A stretch of 64,000 nucleotides of DNA from Dehalobacter sp. (GCA_023667845.1 JAMPIU010000125.1:62001-126000); one strand, 5' to 3'. Shown: positions 38,121 to 47,653, counted from the stretch's first letter. A program made the numbers and translations. Notes: generated by a model from the letters alone, not told the origin.

Positions 38121-38438
38121 TTAATCGCAATATCCTTTATCTTTCAATTTGCTGAGATGTGATGTCAGAACCTCATTGAGATCAATACCGTAATGCTCTT
38201 CCAGAACGAACATCATGGTTACCGCAGTCTGGGCAACATCCATCAGTTCCTTAGCGACCATCTGCATCGCCTCTGCCTCTTCTACCCGCAGTGCTTCTCC
38301 GTTTAAGCCCCGGAATTTGCCGATCGCCTGGGCCAGCTCCCCAGATTCTTCCATGATTTTTAACGCGGTGCTTTCAAGGGATGGATTCAATCTGTTCAAC
38401 CGCGGCAATGTAATGGTTTTCGTTACTTTTTCGTTCAT
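38121..38438 (-). CDS. MazG-like nucleotide pyrophosphohydrolase family protein
   Basis: 105 residues of all-alpha NTP-PPase type. The metal-binding elements are KIMEESGELAQAIGKF and VAKELMDVAQTAVTMM (the E-x2-E and E-x2-D pattern). Members hydrolyse nucleoside triphosphates or related compounds. It lies between hisIE and pcrA on the same strand; its fold is that of the HisE phosphatase, but hisIE is already complete, so it is a separate protein of unknown substrate. Confidence 0.8.
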   Translation of the reverse strand: MNEKVTKTITLPRLNRLNPSLESTALKIMEESGELAQAIGKFRGLNGEALRVEEAEAMQMVAKELMDVAQTAVTMMFVLEEHYGIDLNEVLTSHLSKLKDKGYCD

Positions 38439-38494
38439 GCTCTTTCTCCCTTTACAGGCATTACGACATCTTCACTTTGAACAAATATATATAT

Positions 38495-39175
38495 TTATTT
38501 TCTTCTTGAATTGAGTTCTTCGGCAATCTCTGTTAAAGGAACGTTCCTGTCTTCCAGCAGAACCAACAGGTGATACAGCAGATCGGAAGCTTCATAGCGG
38601 ATCTCACTCAGCGAATCGTTTTTGGCGGCAATGATGACTTCCGCGCACTCCTCACCAACTTTTTTTAGGATCTTGTCGATCCCTTTAGTAAAGAGATAGG
38701 TCGTATAGGCACCTTCCGGCCTCTCGATGTTTCTCTGCTTGATAACTTCAGCCAATATTTCCAAAGTCCTGCTCAAAGAGACAGGAGGTTTGGTATCCGG
38801 TTCGCCGCAGCACGTTTCAGAGCCCGGCAGGTAGTGAAAACAGGAGTAATAGTTTTCATGGCAGGCCATTCCACTTTGTTTCACCTTCAGAAGAATCGTA
38901 TCCCGGTCACAGTCAAACCGGATATCGACGACTTCCTGGTAATGACCTGATGTTTCTCCCTTGACCCACAGCTGGCTTCTGCTGCGGCTGAAATAACACG
39001 CTTTGCCTTCAGTCAGGGTTTTTTTCAGTGCTTCCTGATTCATGTAGGCGAGCATTAGCACTTCTCCGCTTTCGGCATCCTGGGCAATGGCCGGAACAAG
39101 ACCTTTTTCATCCCACTTCACAGCCTGTACGGCTTTGGAAATATCAATGCTCCCTGACTCAAATCTACTGTTCAT
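38495..39175 (-). CDS. hisIE: Bifunctional phosphoribosyl-AMP cyclohydrolase/phosphoribosyl-ATP pyrophosphatase
   Basis: 226 residues. The N-terminal HisI domain shows [34 protein letters not shown] and the zinc-binding [13 protein letters not shown]...CHENYYSCF. The C-terminal HisE domain (about 130-226) has [16 protein letters not shown] and [13 protein letters not shown]. It catalyses steps 2 and 3 of histidine synthesis. It is the last gene of the his operon. Confidence 0.97.
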   Translation of the reverse strand: MNSRFESGSIDISKAVQAVKWDEKGLVPAIAQDAESGEVLMLAYMNQEALKKTLTEGKACYFSRSRSQLWVKGETSGHYQEVVDIRFDCDRDTILLKVKQSGMACHENYYSCFHYLPGSETCCGEPDTKPPVSLSRTLEILAEVIKQRNIERPEGAYTTYLFTKGIDKILKKVGEECAEVIIAAKNDSLSEIRYEASDLLYHLLVLLEDRNVPLTEIAEELNSRRK

Positions 39176-39289
39176 CTCGGTTGACTCCTAACTTTTCTCA
39201 ATCATTATTTTCCGGGGATCTAATTACTAAGATATTTTTTCAATATCCAAATTTGCTTATCTTTTCTGTGATTATCAATTTCTTTAAGA

Positions 39290-40048
39290 TTATCTTCGAA
39301 CGGGTATGCCTTTTCCTGTCAGATAATCTTTCGTCTCTTTGATGCTGTATTCCCTGTAATGGAAAATGGATGCAGCGAGTACTGCATCTGCTTCCCCCTC
39401 CGTCAGACCTTCAGCCATATGTTCAAGTGTTCCGACCCCGCCGCTCGCAATTAACGGAATAGATACTGCTCTGCCCACGGTCCGGTTCAGTTCGTTGTCA
39501 TAGCCCTCTTTGGTTCCGTCACGGTCCATCGAAGTCAGCAGGATTTCACCCGCCCCAAGTTCTTCAACTTTCCTGGCCCATTCCAGAACATCGATCCCGG
39601 TCGGTTTGCGGCCTCCGTGCGTATACACTTCCCAACGGCCCTCTCCGACTTTGCGGGCATCGATTGCGACAACAATGCACTGGCTGCCGAAGGCGAGAGC
39701 CCCTTGTTCGATTAACTCCGGATTTTGAACTGCAGCCGTATTTAAGGAGACTTTATCTGCTCCAGCCCGCAGCATTCTCCGGATATCCTCAATGGTTCTT
39801 AACCCCCCGCCAATGGTAAACGGAATAAACACTTTCTCAGCAGTTCTTCGGACGACATCGACCATCGTTTCCCGTCCTTCGGCAGAAGCCGAAATATCCA
39901 AGAAGACAAGTTCATCGGCACCTTCACGGTCATACAACGAAGCAAGTTCCACAGGGTCGCCCGCATCCCGCAGATGAATAAAATTAGTCCCTTTAACTAC
40001 CCGGCCGTCATGAACATCGAGGCAGGGTATGATTCGTTTGGCAAGCAT
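39290..40048 (-). CDS. hisF: Imidazole glycerol phosphate synthase, cyclase subunit
   Basis: 252 residues, TIM barrel. Landmarks are [20 protein letters not shown] with the catalytic aspartate, the phosphate-binding [12 protein letters not shown], and [13 protein letters not shown] with the second catalytic aspartate. It pairs with HisH to form IGP and AICAR. It lies between hisA and hisIE. Confidence 0.97.
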   Translation of the reverse strand: MLAKRIIPCLDVHDGRVVKGTNFIHLRDAGDPVELASLYDREGADELVFLDISASAEGRETMVDVVRRTAEKVFIPFTIGGGLRTIEDIRRMLRAGADKVSLNTAAVQNPELIEQGALAFGSQCIVVAIDARKVGEGRWEVYTHGGRKPTGIDVLEWARKVEELGAGEILLTSMDRDGTKEGYDNELNRTVGRAVSIPLIASGGVGTLEHMAEGLTEGEADAVLAASIFHYREYSIKETKDYLTGKGIPVRR

Positions 40049-40150
40049 TAAATTTGCTCCTTTTGCTTGGGTTAGTCACTGTAATAAATAACTGTTTCCA
40101 ATACAGTGACTAAAATCTTCATATATCAGTGATTTTTTAATAGGAATTGT

Positions 40151-40882
40151 TTATTCAGAGATAACCTTAAGGGCCTCTTCCAATGTGAAAGCGCCGGAAT
40201 AGATCGCTTTACCCACAATTGCCCCTTCGATTGCTATTCCACGGTCAGCTTCAGCCTTTAATTCTATCAGATCGTCCAGCACGGAAATGCCACCGGAAGC
40301 AATCACTTGCAAGCTGGTTGTTTTAGCCATTCTGACCGTGCTGGCAATATTCGGTCCGCCAAGCATCCCGTCCCGCGAGATGTCGGTGAAGACAATCCGG
40401 GACACCCCGGCTTGCTTCATTGCTTTGCCGAGATCCTCCGCTTTGAGGTTGGTGCTTTCCGCCCATCCCTGAACCGCGACCATACCGTCTTTGGCGTCGA
40501 TGCCGACAATAATCTGATCGCCATACCTGCGGACAGCCTCCGTCACAAGCTCCGGATCCCTTACCGCGACTGTCCCGAGTATGACCCGGGCTACACCTAA
40601 TTCCAGCAGTTCTTCGATTCTGGCCAGCGTTCGGATACCGCCGCCCACCTGAATTTTTAACGATACATTCTTGACAATATCCCGAATGGCTTCATCGTTG
40701 ACGGGTTTTCCGGAAAACGCCCCGTTCAGGTCAACGATATGCAGAACCTTTGATCCTCTGTCCTTAAAATCAGCCGCCACCCCGGCAGGATTGTCGGAGT
40801 ATACGGTTGCATCCTCCATTCTTCCTTGCAGGAGACGGACAACTTTGCCGTCTTTTAAATCGATTGCCGGATATATGATCAT
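40151..40882 (-). CDS. hisA: ProFAR isomerase
   Basis: About 243 residues from the ATG at 40882, which overlaps the hisH stop (ATGA); a longer frame reaches 40897. TIM-barrel isomerase with YPAIDLKDGKVVRLLQG (catalytic aspartate), VGGGIRTLARIEELL and TDISRDGMLGGPN. It converts ProFAR to PRFAR, step 4 of histidine synthesis. Confidence 0.97.
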   Translation of the reverse strand: MIIYPAIDLKDGKVVRLLQGRMEDATVYSDNPAGVAADFKDRGSKVLHIVDLNGAFSGKPVNDEAIRDIVKNVSLKIQVGGGIRTLARIEELLELGVARVILGTVAVRDPELVTEAVRRYGDQIIVGIDAKDGMVAVQGWAESTNLKAEDLGKAMKQAGVSRIVFTDISRDGMLGGPNIASTVRMAKTTSLQVIASGGISVLDDLIELKAEADRGIAIEGAIVGKAIYSGAFTLEEALKVISE

Positions 40883-41490
40883 TGATTTTTCACCCATTTC
40901 CCAAAATTATCGAGCATGACCAGACCCCAGGGGCTGGACTTCTCTGGGTGGAACTGCGCACCCCAGACATTGTCTTTGCCGACCAACGCAGGGAACTCCA
41001 GTCCATACTCGCTGGTCCCGGCAATACAGTCCCGATCGGCTGGCTGAGCGAAATAAGAGTGAACAAAATAAAAATAAGAATGGTTCGGAATATTATCACA
41101 GATCCTGTTCGGTCTGACAACATTCAGCGTATTCCAGCCCATATGCGGTATCTTCAAACCCGGCGGGAATTTGACCACCCGGCCTTTCAGAAAACCAAGA
41201 CCGGCATGTTCTCCATGTTCCTCGCCAATCTCAAAAAGCAGCTGCATACCGAGGCAGATGCCCAGAAAAGGTTTGCCGCTTTGTACATACTGTTTTAAAG
41301 GGTCAAGCCAGCCGCCTTTCGCCAGCGCATCCATAGCATCCGCGAAAGCGCCGACTCCAGGCAGAATAACTCCGGCCGTACCGGTTAGCTTCTCCGGAGA
41401 CTCCATGATCTCCGCTGAAAACCCAAGTTTTTCAAACGCCTTTTCCACACTTCGCAGATTTCCGCGTCCATAGTCTACTATGCCTATCAT
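40879..41490 (-). CDS. hisH: Imidazole glycerol phosphate synthase, glutaminase subunit
   Basis: 203 residues, class I glutamine amidotransferase. The nucleophile is in PFLGICLGMQLLFE, the histidine and glutamate in WGAQFHPEKSS. It supplies ammonia to HisF. Translation is probably coupled to hisA through an ATGA overlap. Confidence 0.97.
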   Translation of the reverse strand: MIGIVDYGRGNLRSVEKAFEKLGFSAEIMESPEKLTGTAGVILPGVGAFADAMDALAKGGWLDPLKQYVQSGKPFLGICLGMQLLFEIGEEHGEHAGLGFLKGRVVKFPPGLKIPHMGWNTLNVVRPNRICDNIPNHSYFYFVHSYFAQPADRDCIAGTSEYGLEFPALVGKDNVWGAQFHPEKSSPWGLVMLDNFGKWVKNQ

Positions 41491-41530
41491 TCTAATGATG
41501 TCCTCCAGTAATTACATGCTGTTTTGTCAG

Positions 41531-41553
41531 CTAGTACCTTGTCAACCTTAAAA
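41531..41553 (+). repeat. Dispersed 23-base repeat, copy A
   Basis: CTAGTACCTTGTCAAC followed by CTTAAAA lies between hisH and hisB. It matches copy B at 47047-47069 at 21 of 23 positions, and a related inverted copy occurs at 60672-60695. Confidence 0.5.
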
Positions 41554-41561
41554 GCTCTATT

Positions 41562-42146
41562 CTATAAGCTCCCCTTGGTGGAGGGTACGCCGTCAACATG
41601 GCTGTTTTTCCTCACAGCAAGTCCGAGGGCCCTGCCCGTTGCTTTAAATATGGCCTCCAGAATGTGATGCCTGTTTTTTCCGTCCAACATGCAGATATGC
41701 AGTGTGATGCCGGCATTCGTCGCCAATGCCCGGAAAAATTCTTCCGCCATCTCTACCGGAAAATCACCGACCATCCCTTCCGGGCAATCCACTTTCCAGA
41801 CCAGAAATCCCCGGTTGGAGATATCTGCGGCAACCTGAACCAGGGCTTCATCCATCGGAAACAGGCAATCTCCGACTCTCTCAATTCCGGACTTGTCCCC
41901 CAGCGCTTCTTTCAACGCCTGTCCAAGGACGATCCCACAGTCTTCCACCAAATGATGCTGGTCAACTTTCAGGTCTCCTCCGGCTTCAATTTCCAGATCA
42001 AAATGGGCAAACCGGCAAAAGGCATCAAGCATGTGGTCAAAAAAACCGATTCCGGTATCCACGCTTACTCTCCCGCTGCCGTCAATCGCCAGCGTCAGTG
42101 TAATTTCCGTCTCCAGGGTCGTTCTGTTTAGATTGGCACTCCTCAC
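41562..42146 (-). CDS. hisB: Imidazoleglycerol-phosphate dehydratase
   Basis: 194 residues, monofunctional HisB. Manganese-binding histidines occur in GIGFFDHMLDAFCRFAHFDL and DQHHLVEDCGIVLGQAL; the C-terminal repeat has AEEFFRALATNAGITLHI and NRHHILEAIFKATGRAL. The start is GTG at 42146 behind a GGGGG-rich site. It carries out step 6 of histidine synthesis and lies between hisD and hisH. Confidence 0.97.
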   Translation of the reverse strand: MRSANLNRTTLETEITLTLAIDGSGRVSVDTGIGFFDHMLDAFCRFAHFDLEIEAGGDLKVDQHHLVEDCGIVLGQALKEALGDKSGIERVGDCLFPMDEALVQVAADISNRGFLVWKVDCPEGMVGDFPVEMAEEFFRALATNAGITLHICMLDGKNRHHILEAIFKATGRALGLAVRKNSHVDGVPSTKGSL

Positions 42147-42216
42147 TCTATAGGCCCCCTTACTAACCTTATCCTTTTATTATACATGAAGATACTGTTC
42201 TTCCGCCATCACGATT

Positions 42217-43503
42217 TCAACGCCACTTCTGTCTGACCTCTATGGCTCTGGCATGCGCCTCCAAGCCTTCTTTGCGGGCAAGATACGCAATCTGGGCGGC
42301 ATCCCTTTGCAGTGCTTCTTCGGAATAATTGATCACACTGATTCTTTTGACAAAGGTGTCGACGCTAAGGACAGAGTAAAAGCGTGCGGTTCCTCCTGTC
42401 GGCAAGATATGGTTCGGTCCCGCAAAATAGTCGCCGACCGGTTCAGGCGTATATCTTCCCAGGAATACCGCCCCGGCATTTTTCACCTTGCCCAGCCAGG
42501 CGAACGGCTCCTGCACAGCGAGTTCAAAGTGTTCGGGGGCAATACGGTTGACAAGGTTCATCCCTTCCTGAATATCCCTGACCAGGATCGCCGCCCCGTA
42601 GGTCTCCCAGGATGCCCTGGCAATTTCAGCCCGTGGAAGCGCTTCAAGCTGGCGTTCCACCTCAATCACGGTCCTTTCCAACAAATCGGAGTACGGCGAA
42701 ATCAGAATTGCTGAGGCAAGCCTGTCATGTTCCGCCTGCGAAAGCAGGTCTGCCGCCAGTTCCTCCGGGACAGCGCTTTCATCCGCAAGGATAAGGATCT
42801 CGCTCGGTCCGGCCAGCATATCAATATCGACAGTTCCGTAGACCATTTTTTTGGCGAGGGTGACAAAGATATTGCCCGGCCCCGTAATCTTATCCACCGG
42901 CGCAATCGACACTGTGCCAAAAGCAAGAGCAGCAACCGCCTGCGCGCCTCCGACCTTATAGATCTCTTTTACGCCGCACTCTGCGGCAGCGACCAAAACC
43001 TCCGGCGAAAGGCTTCCGTCTTTCAGCGGCGGAGATACCATCACGATCTCCTCGACTCCGGCTACGGCTGCCGGAAGCGCATTCATTAGAACGGAGGATG
43101 GATAAGCCGCTGTTCCTCCCGGAACATAAATACCTACCCGCTGGAGGGGGCGGATGATCTGGCCGAGGACACTGCCGTCTTCAGCTGCGTCAAACCAGGA
43201 AGCCCTTTTTTGCTTTTCGTGGTAGGTTCTGACGTTGTTGATCGCCTGGCTAATTGCTTCCAGATACACATCATCTACTTTTTTATAAGCTTCCCAGATC
43301 TCCTGATCGGTGACCCGCAGTCCCGAGGCCTTCAGGTCAACCCCGTCAAACGCGGCAGTCAGGTCATATAGGGCTTCATCCCCCTGCTCACGAATCTTTT
43401 GCAGAATTCCTGCAACTTTTTCTTCGAGGTCGTGGTTATCGCCGTAGGATTTATTAATAAGCTTCTTCAGGTCAATATCCTGAATTTTTTGCACAGTCTT
43501 CAT
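42217..43503 (-). CDS. hisD: Histidinol dehydrogenase
   Basis: 428 residues, standard length. Typical features are YVPGGTAAYPSSVLMNALPA, YKVGGAQAVAALAFG, DMLAGPSEILILAD and DLLSQAEHDRLASAIL with zinc and catalytic residues, and GPNHILPTGGTARF near the end. It oxidises histidinol to histidine in two NAD-dependent steps. It sits between hisG and hisB. Confidence 0.97.
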   Translation of the reverse strand: MKTVQKIQDIDLKKLINKSYGDNHDLEEKVAGILQKIREQGDEALYDLTAAFDGVDLKASGLRVTDQEIWEAYKKVDDVYLEAISQAINNVRTYHEKQKRASWFDAAEDGSVLGQIIRPLQRVGIYVPGGTAAYPSSVLMNALPAAVAGVEEIVMVSPPLKDGSLSPEVLVAAAECGVKEIYKVGGAQAVAALAFGTVSIAPVDKITGPGNIFVTLAKKMVYGTVDIDMLAGPSEILILADESAVPEELAADLLSQAEHDRLASAILISPYSDLLERTVIEVERQLEALPRAEIARASWETYGAAILVRDIQEGMNLVNRIAPEHFELAVQEPFAWLGKVKNAGAVFLGRYTPEPVGDYFAGPNHILPTGGTARFYSVLSVDTFVKRISVINYSEEALQRDAAQIAYLARKEGLEAHARAIEVRQKWR

Positions 43504-43536
43504 CGTCTTAAGCCTCCTTTGGCAATGTCAGTCGTA

Positions 43537-44199
43537 CTACTGGACAAGGACTCTGATTTTTTCTGCAAGTCCCTGAATGCGTTCGTATTTTACACGATAG
43601 GACACACGGTTGGCAATCATTCTGCTCGTAGCTTCGAGGATCTGGGCAACCTCGGCCAGTTTATTCTCCCTTAAGGTCTTGCCGGTTGAGACAATATCCA
43701 CAATCATTTCAGCCAGACCCACCCGGGGAGCAAGTTCAATATTACCATGCAGCTTGATTGGTGTGACCTGCATGCCGTGCTCATTGAAGAACAGCTGGGC
43801 GACTCTCGGGAACTTGGTTGCCGCTCTCTTATGATTCAGCACGCTCAGGTCATACAGGCCATCCGGCAGCTTTTGCGGCAGGCTTTCCTCCGGCATCGCC
43901 ACGACAAAGCGGCAGTACCCGAATTTTAAGTCGACCAGCTCGGCGACATCTTTGTTTTGTTCGATTACAGTATCCTTGCCGACAAAACCGATATCCGCAG
44001 CTCCCTGCTCCACATAGGTCGGGATATCCGTCGGGCGGCAAATGATGATTCTCGCCTCTGATCCAGGAAGATCAAACAACAGTTTACGGGAATCATTTTC
44101 TACTGATCTGCAGTCCAGCCCTGCTTCCGTCAGAAGCGCCACTGAATCCGTCAGTAATTTTCCTTTTGGCAGCGCTATGGTTAAATAATTCTTCGGCAC
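43537..44199 (-). CDS. hisG: ATP phosphoribosyltransferase, short form
   Basis: About 220 residues from the GTG at 44199 (GAAGGGG site upstream); an ATG at 44226 adds nine unlikely residues. The N-terminus is [19 protein letters not shown] and the ligand site shows [19 protein letters not shown] and [16 protein letters not shown]. It lacks the C-terminal regulatory ACT-like domain, so it needs HisZ, which is encoded directly upstream. It is the first enzyme of histidine synthesis. Confidence 0.96.
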   Translation of the reverse strand: MPKNYLTIALPKGKLLTDSVALLTEAGLDCRSVENDSRKLLFDLPGSEARIIICRPTDIPTYVEQGAADIGFVGKDTVIEQNKDVAELVDLKFGYCRFVVAMPEESLPQKLPDGLYDLSVLNHKRAATKFPRVAQLFFNEHGMQVTPIKLHGNIELAPRVGLAEMIVDIVSTGKTLRENKLAEVAQILEATSRMIANRVSYRVKYERIQGLAEKIRVLVQ

Positions 44200-44228
44200 A
44201 ATGCAAAGCCCCTTCCAAAGATTCATGA

Positions 44229-44245
44229 TTAGACCAATGGTCTAA
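44229..44245. promoter_or_regulatory. Palindrome between hisZ and hisG
   Basis: TTAGACCA-A-TGGTCTAA is a perfect 17-base palindrome in the short hisZ-hisG gap, immediately upstream of the hisG coding frame. It may be a protein-binding site or a small hairpin affecting hisG translation. Confidence 0.35.
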
Positions 44246-44273
44246 AAGTAAATGGTAAATCATTGATTATTGA

Positions 44274-45431
44274 TTATGTAATTTCAATCTTCTCCAGCAG
44301 CGCAATTCCGCGGCTGGACGCCATGTTTCTGGCATCGGTGTCTGCCAGGAATCCGAGGGCCATCTCAACTTTTTTGCCGCTCTTTCTGAGTTCCCGGCAG
44401 CGTTTGATCACAGCTCCGGGGGATTGTCCGTAAACCAGAACATCGGCCATATCCAATTCAAAATCTGCAGCCTTCTCAAGTATAAAGCCAAGATTAACCG
44501 CAAAGCCTGTTGCGCCGTGGTTCATTCCAAAATCTGCATAGAGGCCATCGTAACGTCCTCCTTCAATCAGCGGAACGCCAATCCCCGGAAGATAGCCTTC
44601 AAAGATTGCGCCGGTATAATACGAGAACCCTCTTAAAATTCCAAGGTCCAGGGATACGTAGTCCTGAACTCCGAATTCCTTTAAATACAAATAGATGGTC
44701 CGTAAAGATTCAACAGCTTTTCTTATCGGTTTGATATGTGTCCAGTTCTGGAGCTTATCAAGGACTTCTTCTTTGCCGGTCAGATAAGGCAGGGAAAGAA
44801 GAAGTTCCTTTGCCGACTCAGGCAAATCGTTGGAAGAAATGATTTTTTCAAGTTTGACCATGTCCTTGCGGGCTATACCGTCTTCCAGCTCCTCCCTGAC
44901 TTTGGTTTCAAACTTCATTTCTTCGGCAAGCCCCGAGAAAATCCCGTTATGCCCGAGGTTCAGCTGAAAATTTTTGATTTCAAGCGTCTTCATGATTTCT
45001 ATGGCCAGCGCAATGACTTCAGCGTCTGCAATGTCATTATCCGAGCCGATCAGTTCAACACCCACCTGTCTAAACTCCCGGTAACGGGCGGAATCATTCC
45101 TGTAAACATCACCGCTATAACAGAACCGCAGAGGAAATTGTCCGCCTTTCTGTCTTGTGGCAACCATCCTGGCAATCGGGGTCGTAAATTCCGGTCTTAA
45201 CGCGAGAATATGACCATTTTTGTCAAAGAATTTATATAGATGGTCATCCTTGTCTGCGTCAGGCTCCACACAGGCTCGGTATTCGAGCCCGGGAGTCGCA
45301 ACTTTCTGATAGGACCAATTTTTACACACACTGATTGCTTTTCCTTCCAGTTCCTCCAGCTGTGCTAATTCAGCCGGCAGAAGATCGATCATCCCCTCCG
45401 GAATTTTAAGCCCCAATGATGAACGTTCCAT
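44274..45431 (-). CDS. hisZ: ATP phosphoribosyltransferase regulatory subunit
   Basis: 385 residues, a catalytically inactive paralogue of class II histidyl-tRNA synthetase. The class II motifs are seen as LRPEFTTPIARMVATR (motif 2 region) and QVGVELIGSDNDIADAEVIALAIE, and a late GGRYDGLYADFG. HisZ forms a complex with short HisG and confers histidine feedback. It is the first his gene behind yerC. Confidence 0.93.
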   Translation of the reverse strand: MERSSLGLKIPEGMIDLLPAELAQLEELEGKAISVCKNWSYQKVATPGLEYRACVEPDADKDDHLYKFFDKNGHILALRPEFTTPIARMVATRQKGGQFPLRFCYSGDVYRNDSARYREFRQVGVELIGSDNDIADAEVIALAIEIMKTLEIKNFQLNLGHNGIFSGLAEEMKFETKVREELEDGIARKDMVKLEKIISSNDLPESAKELLLSLPYLTGKEEVLDKLQNWTHIKPIRKAVESLRTIYLYLKEFGVQDYVSLDLGILRGFSYYTGAIFEGYLPGIGVPLIEGGRYDGLYADFGMNHGATGFAVNLGFILEKAADFELDMADVLVYGQSPGAVIKRCRELRKSGKKVEMALGFLADTDARNMASSRGIALLEKIEIT

Positions 45432-45461
45432 AATTATTGCACCTCTTTTTTCTGAAAGTTC

Positions 45462-45767
45462 TTATTCTTTGTGTTTTTTCTCCATCCGCTCGAGAACCAT
45501 CTTGTAACCGTCGGCGCCATAGTTTAAACAGCGTTTGACCCTACTGATGGTGGCAGAGCTTGCTCCGGTAATTTCAGCAATCCTGGAATAGGTCACATCT
45601 TCCTCCAGCATGCGGGCAACTTCCAGCCGCTGCGCTAGGGCCTTGATCTCCGCTACCGTAGCCAGATCCTCAAAGAAGCTGTAACATTCTTCTTTCGTCT
45701 TGAGCAGAAGGATCGCTTCAAAAAGAGAATCGGTCAGGGTGTCCCTGATCCTTTCGTCACTCAACAT
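45462..45767 (-). CDS. yerC: YerC/YecD family TrpR-related regulator
   Basis: 101 residues with a TrpR-type helix-turn-helix: DLATVAEIKALAQRLEVARMLEE, then YSRIAEITGASSATISRVKR. The family often stands in front of his genes in Firmicutes and is thought to regulate them; direct evidence is limited. It leads the his operon, 30 bases before hisZ, behind its own sigma-A promoter. Confidence 0.9.
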   Translation of the reverse strand: MLSDERIRDTLTDSLFEAILLLKTKEECYSFFEDLATVAEIKALAQRLEVARMLEEDVTYSRIAEITGASSATISRVKRCLNYGADGYKMVLERMEKKHKE

Positions 45768-45803
45768 GATTACTTACCTCCGGGGTTATCTCTTTTACAC
45801 TTT

Positions 45804-45832
45804 AGTTTATTAAAGTATTCGCCCGGTGTCAA
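45804..45832 (-). promoter_or_regulatory. Sigma-A promoter of the yerC-his operon
   Basis: On the minus strand TTGACA and TAAACT are separated by exactly 17 bases, about 40 bases upstream of the yerC ATG. No comparable promoter is seen between the closely spaced his genes. Confidence 0.7.
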
Positions 45833-45893
45833 GTACAATATGAATAAAAATCTTTAATCGTAATTCCGTTTAAAAAGATTAATCAGAATTGGC

Positions 45894-45922
45894 TTGCAGG
45901 CCCGATATACTCAGGATATAAT
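45894..45922 (+). promoter_or_regulatory. Sigma-A promoter of hisC
   Basis: TTGCAG at 45894-45899 and TATAAT at 45917-45922 are separated by 17 bases, about 75 bases upstream of hisC. It lies back to back with the yerC promoter. Confidence 0.75.
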
Positions 45923-45999
45923 CTACTCAACGTCTTATTTTTTTACCCAGAAATGAAGGAAATCGGTGGTTTATTTTACTGAAAAGAGTGAGTGAGCAA

Positions 46000-47067
46000 A
46001 TGAGCAAATACTGGAGCAAAATTGCGGCTGGTCAGAGACCGTACATACCGGGAGAACAGCCGAAAGACAAAAAATATATCAAGCTGAATACGAACGAATG
46101 TCCCTATCCACCTTCGCCCTTAGTTCTCGAAGCGATCAAAGAAGCTGCGAATGAAAAACTGAAGTTATACCCCGATCCGAACGGAGAGGACTTGCGCCGG
46201 ACCGTAGCCGAATATTACGGCCTGAAGAAGGAGTGGGTATTTGTTGGAAACGGCTCCGATGAAATCCTGGCTTTTGCGTTTATGGCTTTTTTTGATCCGG
46301 GCAGCACGATCTTGTTTCCGGATGTTACCTATAGTTTCTACCCGGTCTATACCAATCTGTTTCAGCTGAACTACCGGCTAGTTCCGCTGCGGGAAGAATT
46401 TTCTTTATACCCGCCTGATTTCTACGATTCCGAAGGCGGCGTCATTTTCCCAAACCCCAATGCCCCTACCGGCAACTATGTAACGATGGAAATGATAGAA
46501 AAAATCCTTATCCGCAATCCAGATAAGGTGATCATCGTTGATGAAGCTTATATCGATTTTGGCGGTGAAACTGCCATTCCGCTTATTACGAAGTATCCGA
46601 ATCTGCTGGTGATCCAGACTCTGTCCAAGTCCCGGTCTCTGGCAGGCTTAAGGGTAGGCTTTGCTTTAGGTCAGGATGAGCTGATGGAAGGCTTGGACCG
46701 GATCAAAAACTCCTTTAATTCCTATACGTTAGACCGCCTGTCAATGGCCGGAGCAATCGCAGCCATGAAGGATGAAGCTTACTTTCAAGCCACAAGACAG
46801 AAAGTGATGCAAACCAGGGAAAGAATTGTTCCGATACTCAGGCAAATGGGCTGGCAAGTGATTCCTTCACAGGCGAATTTTATTTTCATATCCCATCCCA
46901 TGCTCCAAGCCGAAGGGACCTTTACCGCACTCCGACAGCAGGGCATTCTGGTTAGGTACTTCCGCCAACCCAAGATTGACAATTACCTGCGTGTCAGTAT
47001 CGGCAGTGACGAGGAGATGGACAGCTTGCTCCAAGCACTTAGTAAACTAGTACCTTGTCAACTCTAA
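46000..47067 (+). CDS. hisC: Histidinol-phosphate aminotransferase
   Basis: About 355 residues. Fold-type I PLP enzyme with KLNTNECPYPPSPLVLEAI, FVGNGSDEILAF, IIVDEAYIDFGG and the PLP lysine in QTLSKSRSLAGLRVGFA. It converts imidazole acetol phosphate to histidinol phosphate; related enzymes also act on aromatic amino acids. The ATG at 46000 is chosen; a GTG at 45988 is possible. It is divergent from the his operon. The last codons (VPCQL) are formed by the dispersed repeat at 47047. Confidence 0.95.
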   Translation: MSKYWSKIAAGQRPYIPGEQPKDKKYIKLNTNECPYPPSPLVLEAIKEAANEKLKLYPDPNGEDLRRTVAEYYGLKKEWVFVGNGSDEILAFAFMAFFDPGSTILFPDVTYSFYPVYTNLFQLNYRLVPLREEFSLYPPDFYDSEGGVIFPNPNAPTGNYVTMEMIEKILIRNPDKVIIVDEAYIDFGGETAIPLITKYPNLLVIQTLSKSRSLAGLRVGFALGQDELMEGLDRIKNSFNSYTLDRLSMAGAIAAMKDEAYFQATRQKVMQTRERIVPILRQMGWQVIPSQANFIFISHPMLQAEGTFTALRQQGILVRYFRQPKIDNYLRVSIGSDEEMDSLLQALSKLVPCQL

Positions 47068-47069
47068 AA
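47047..47069 (+). repeat. Dispersed 23-base repeat, copy B
   Basis: CTAGTACCTTGTCAAC followed by TCTAAAA overlaps the last codons and stop of hisC. It is 21/23 identical to copy A at 41531. Confidence 0.5.
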
Positions 47070-47109
47070 TTGTAATATAATGGCGAGCAGATTTTTTATA
47101 AGACAAGGA

Positions 47110-47448
47110 CTAATCCCATGATTCCCAAACTTCAGACACATACCCTACCGTGGCTTGTTTGCCGTTGCGGACGATCGGTGTCCGGTAGAGACTTGGATTG
47201 TTCAGCAGCAATTCTTCCCTGACATTGGAACTGCTGATTTTGTCGAGGTTTAATCGGAAATAGTCCTTGCTTCCGGTATTAAACAGGTTGTTCAGGCCAA
47301 CCGCTGCTTTGATGCTCTGCAGTTCCCCTTTACTTAATCCCTTTTGGTCCAGATCAATCAGCTGATATTGAATGCGGCGTTCTTTAAACCAGCGTTCCGC
47401 TTTTTTTGTATCAAAACACTTTTTGATCCCAAATATCTGTATGTTCAT
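47110..47448 (-). CDS. ArsC/Spx family protein
   Basis: 112 residues with a thioredoxin-like ArsC fold. The N-terminal IQIFGIKKCFDTKKAERWF has a single cysteine (Cys11) where Spx has C-x2-C, and the later LYRTPIVRNGKQATVGY is the family's cis-proline region. It is therefore of the ArsC-like or YffB-like type rather than Spx itself. A glutaredoxin-dependent reductase or thiol stress role is possible. It converges on hisC. Confidence 0.85.
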   Translation of the reverse strand: MNIQIFGIKKCFDTKKAERWFKERRIQYQLIDLDQKGLSKGELQSIKAAVGLNNLFNTGSKDYFRLNLDKISSSNVREELLLNNPSLYRTPIVRNGKQATVGYVSEVWESWD

Positions 47449-47565
47449 GAACTCTCCTTAACCTCCGGATCAGGCTTCGACCCGGTATCTTCTGTTCTTT
47501 TTGGCTAAATAAAGCTTGTTGTCCATTTTTTGTATCAAAAATAAAGAATAACACGTAAAAACGAA

Positions 47566-47588
47566 GATGTCCAAATTTCTTGGACATC
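47566..47588 (-). terminator. Terminator after the small spore-type genes
   Basis: GATGTCCA pairs perfectly with TGGACATC around a seven-base loop; on the minus strand it is followed by TTCGTTTTT. It lies about 65 bases past the stop of the 40-residue gene. Confidence 0.65.
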
Positions 47589-47653
47589 CCCGACTACGCA
47601 AGCAATTTTCATTTATTTTTTGTCTTACCATCCAGCAGATTCAGCCGTAAGAA

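Noticed and set aside
42552-42564. A further copy of the dispersed repeat inside hisD
   Set aside because: Only the GTTGACAAGGT stretch matches and it encodes conserved hisD residues (LVNRIAPEHFE), so the match is by chance.
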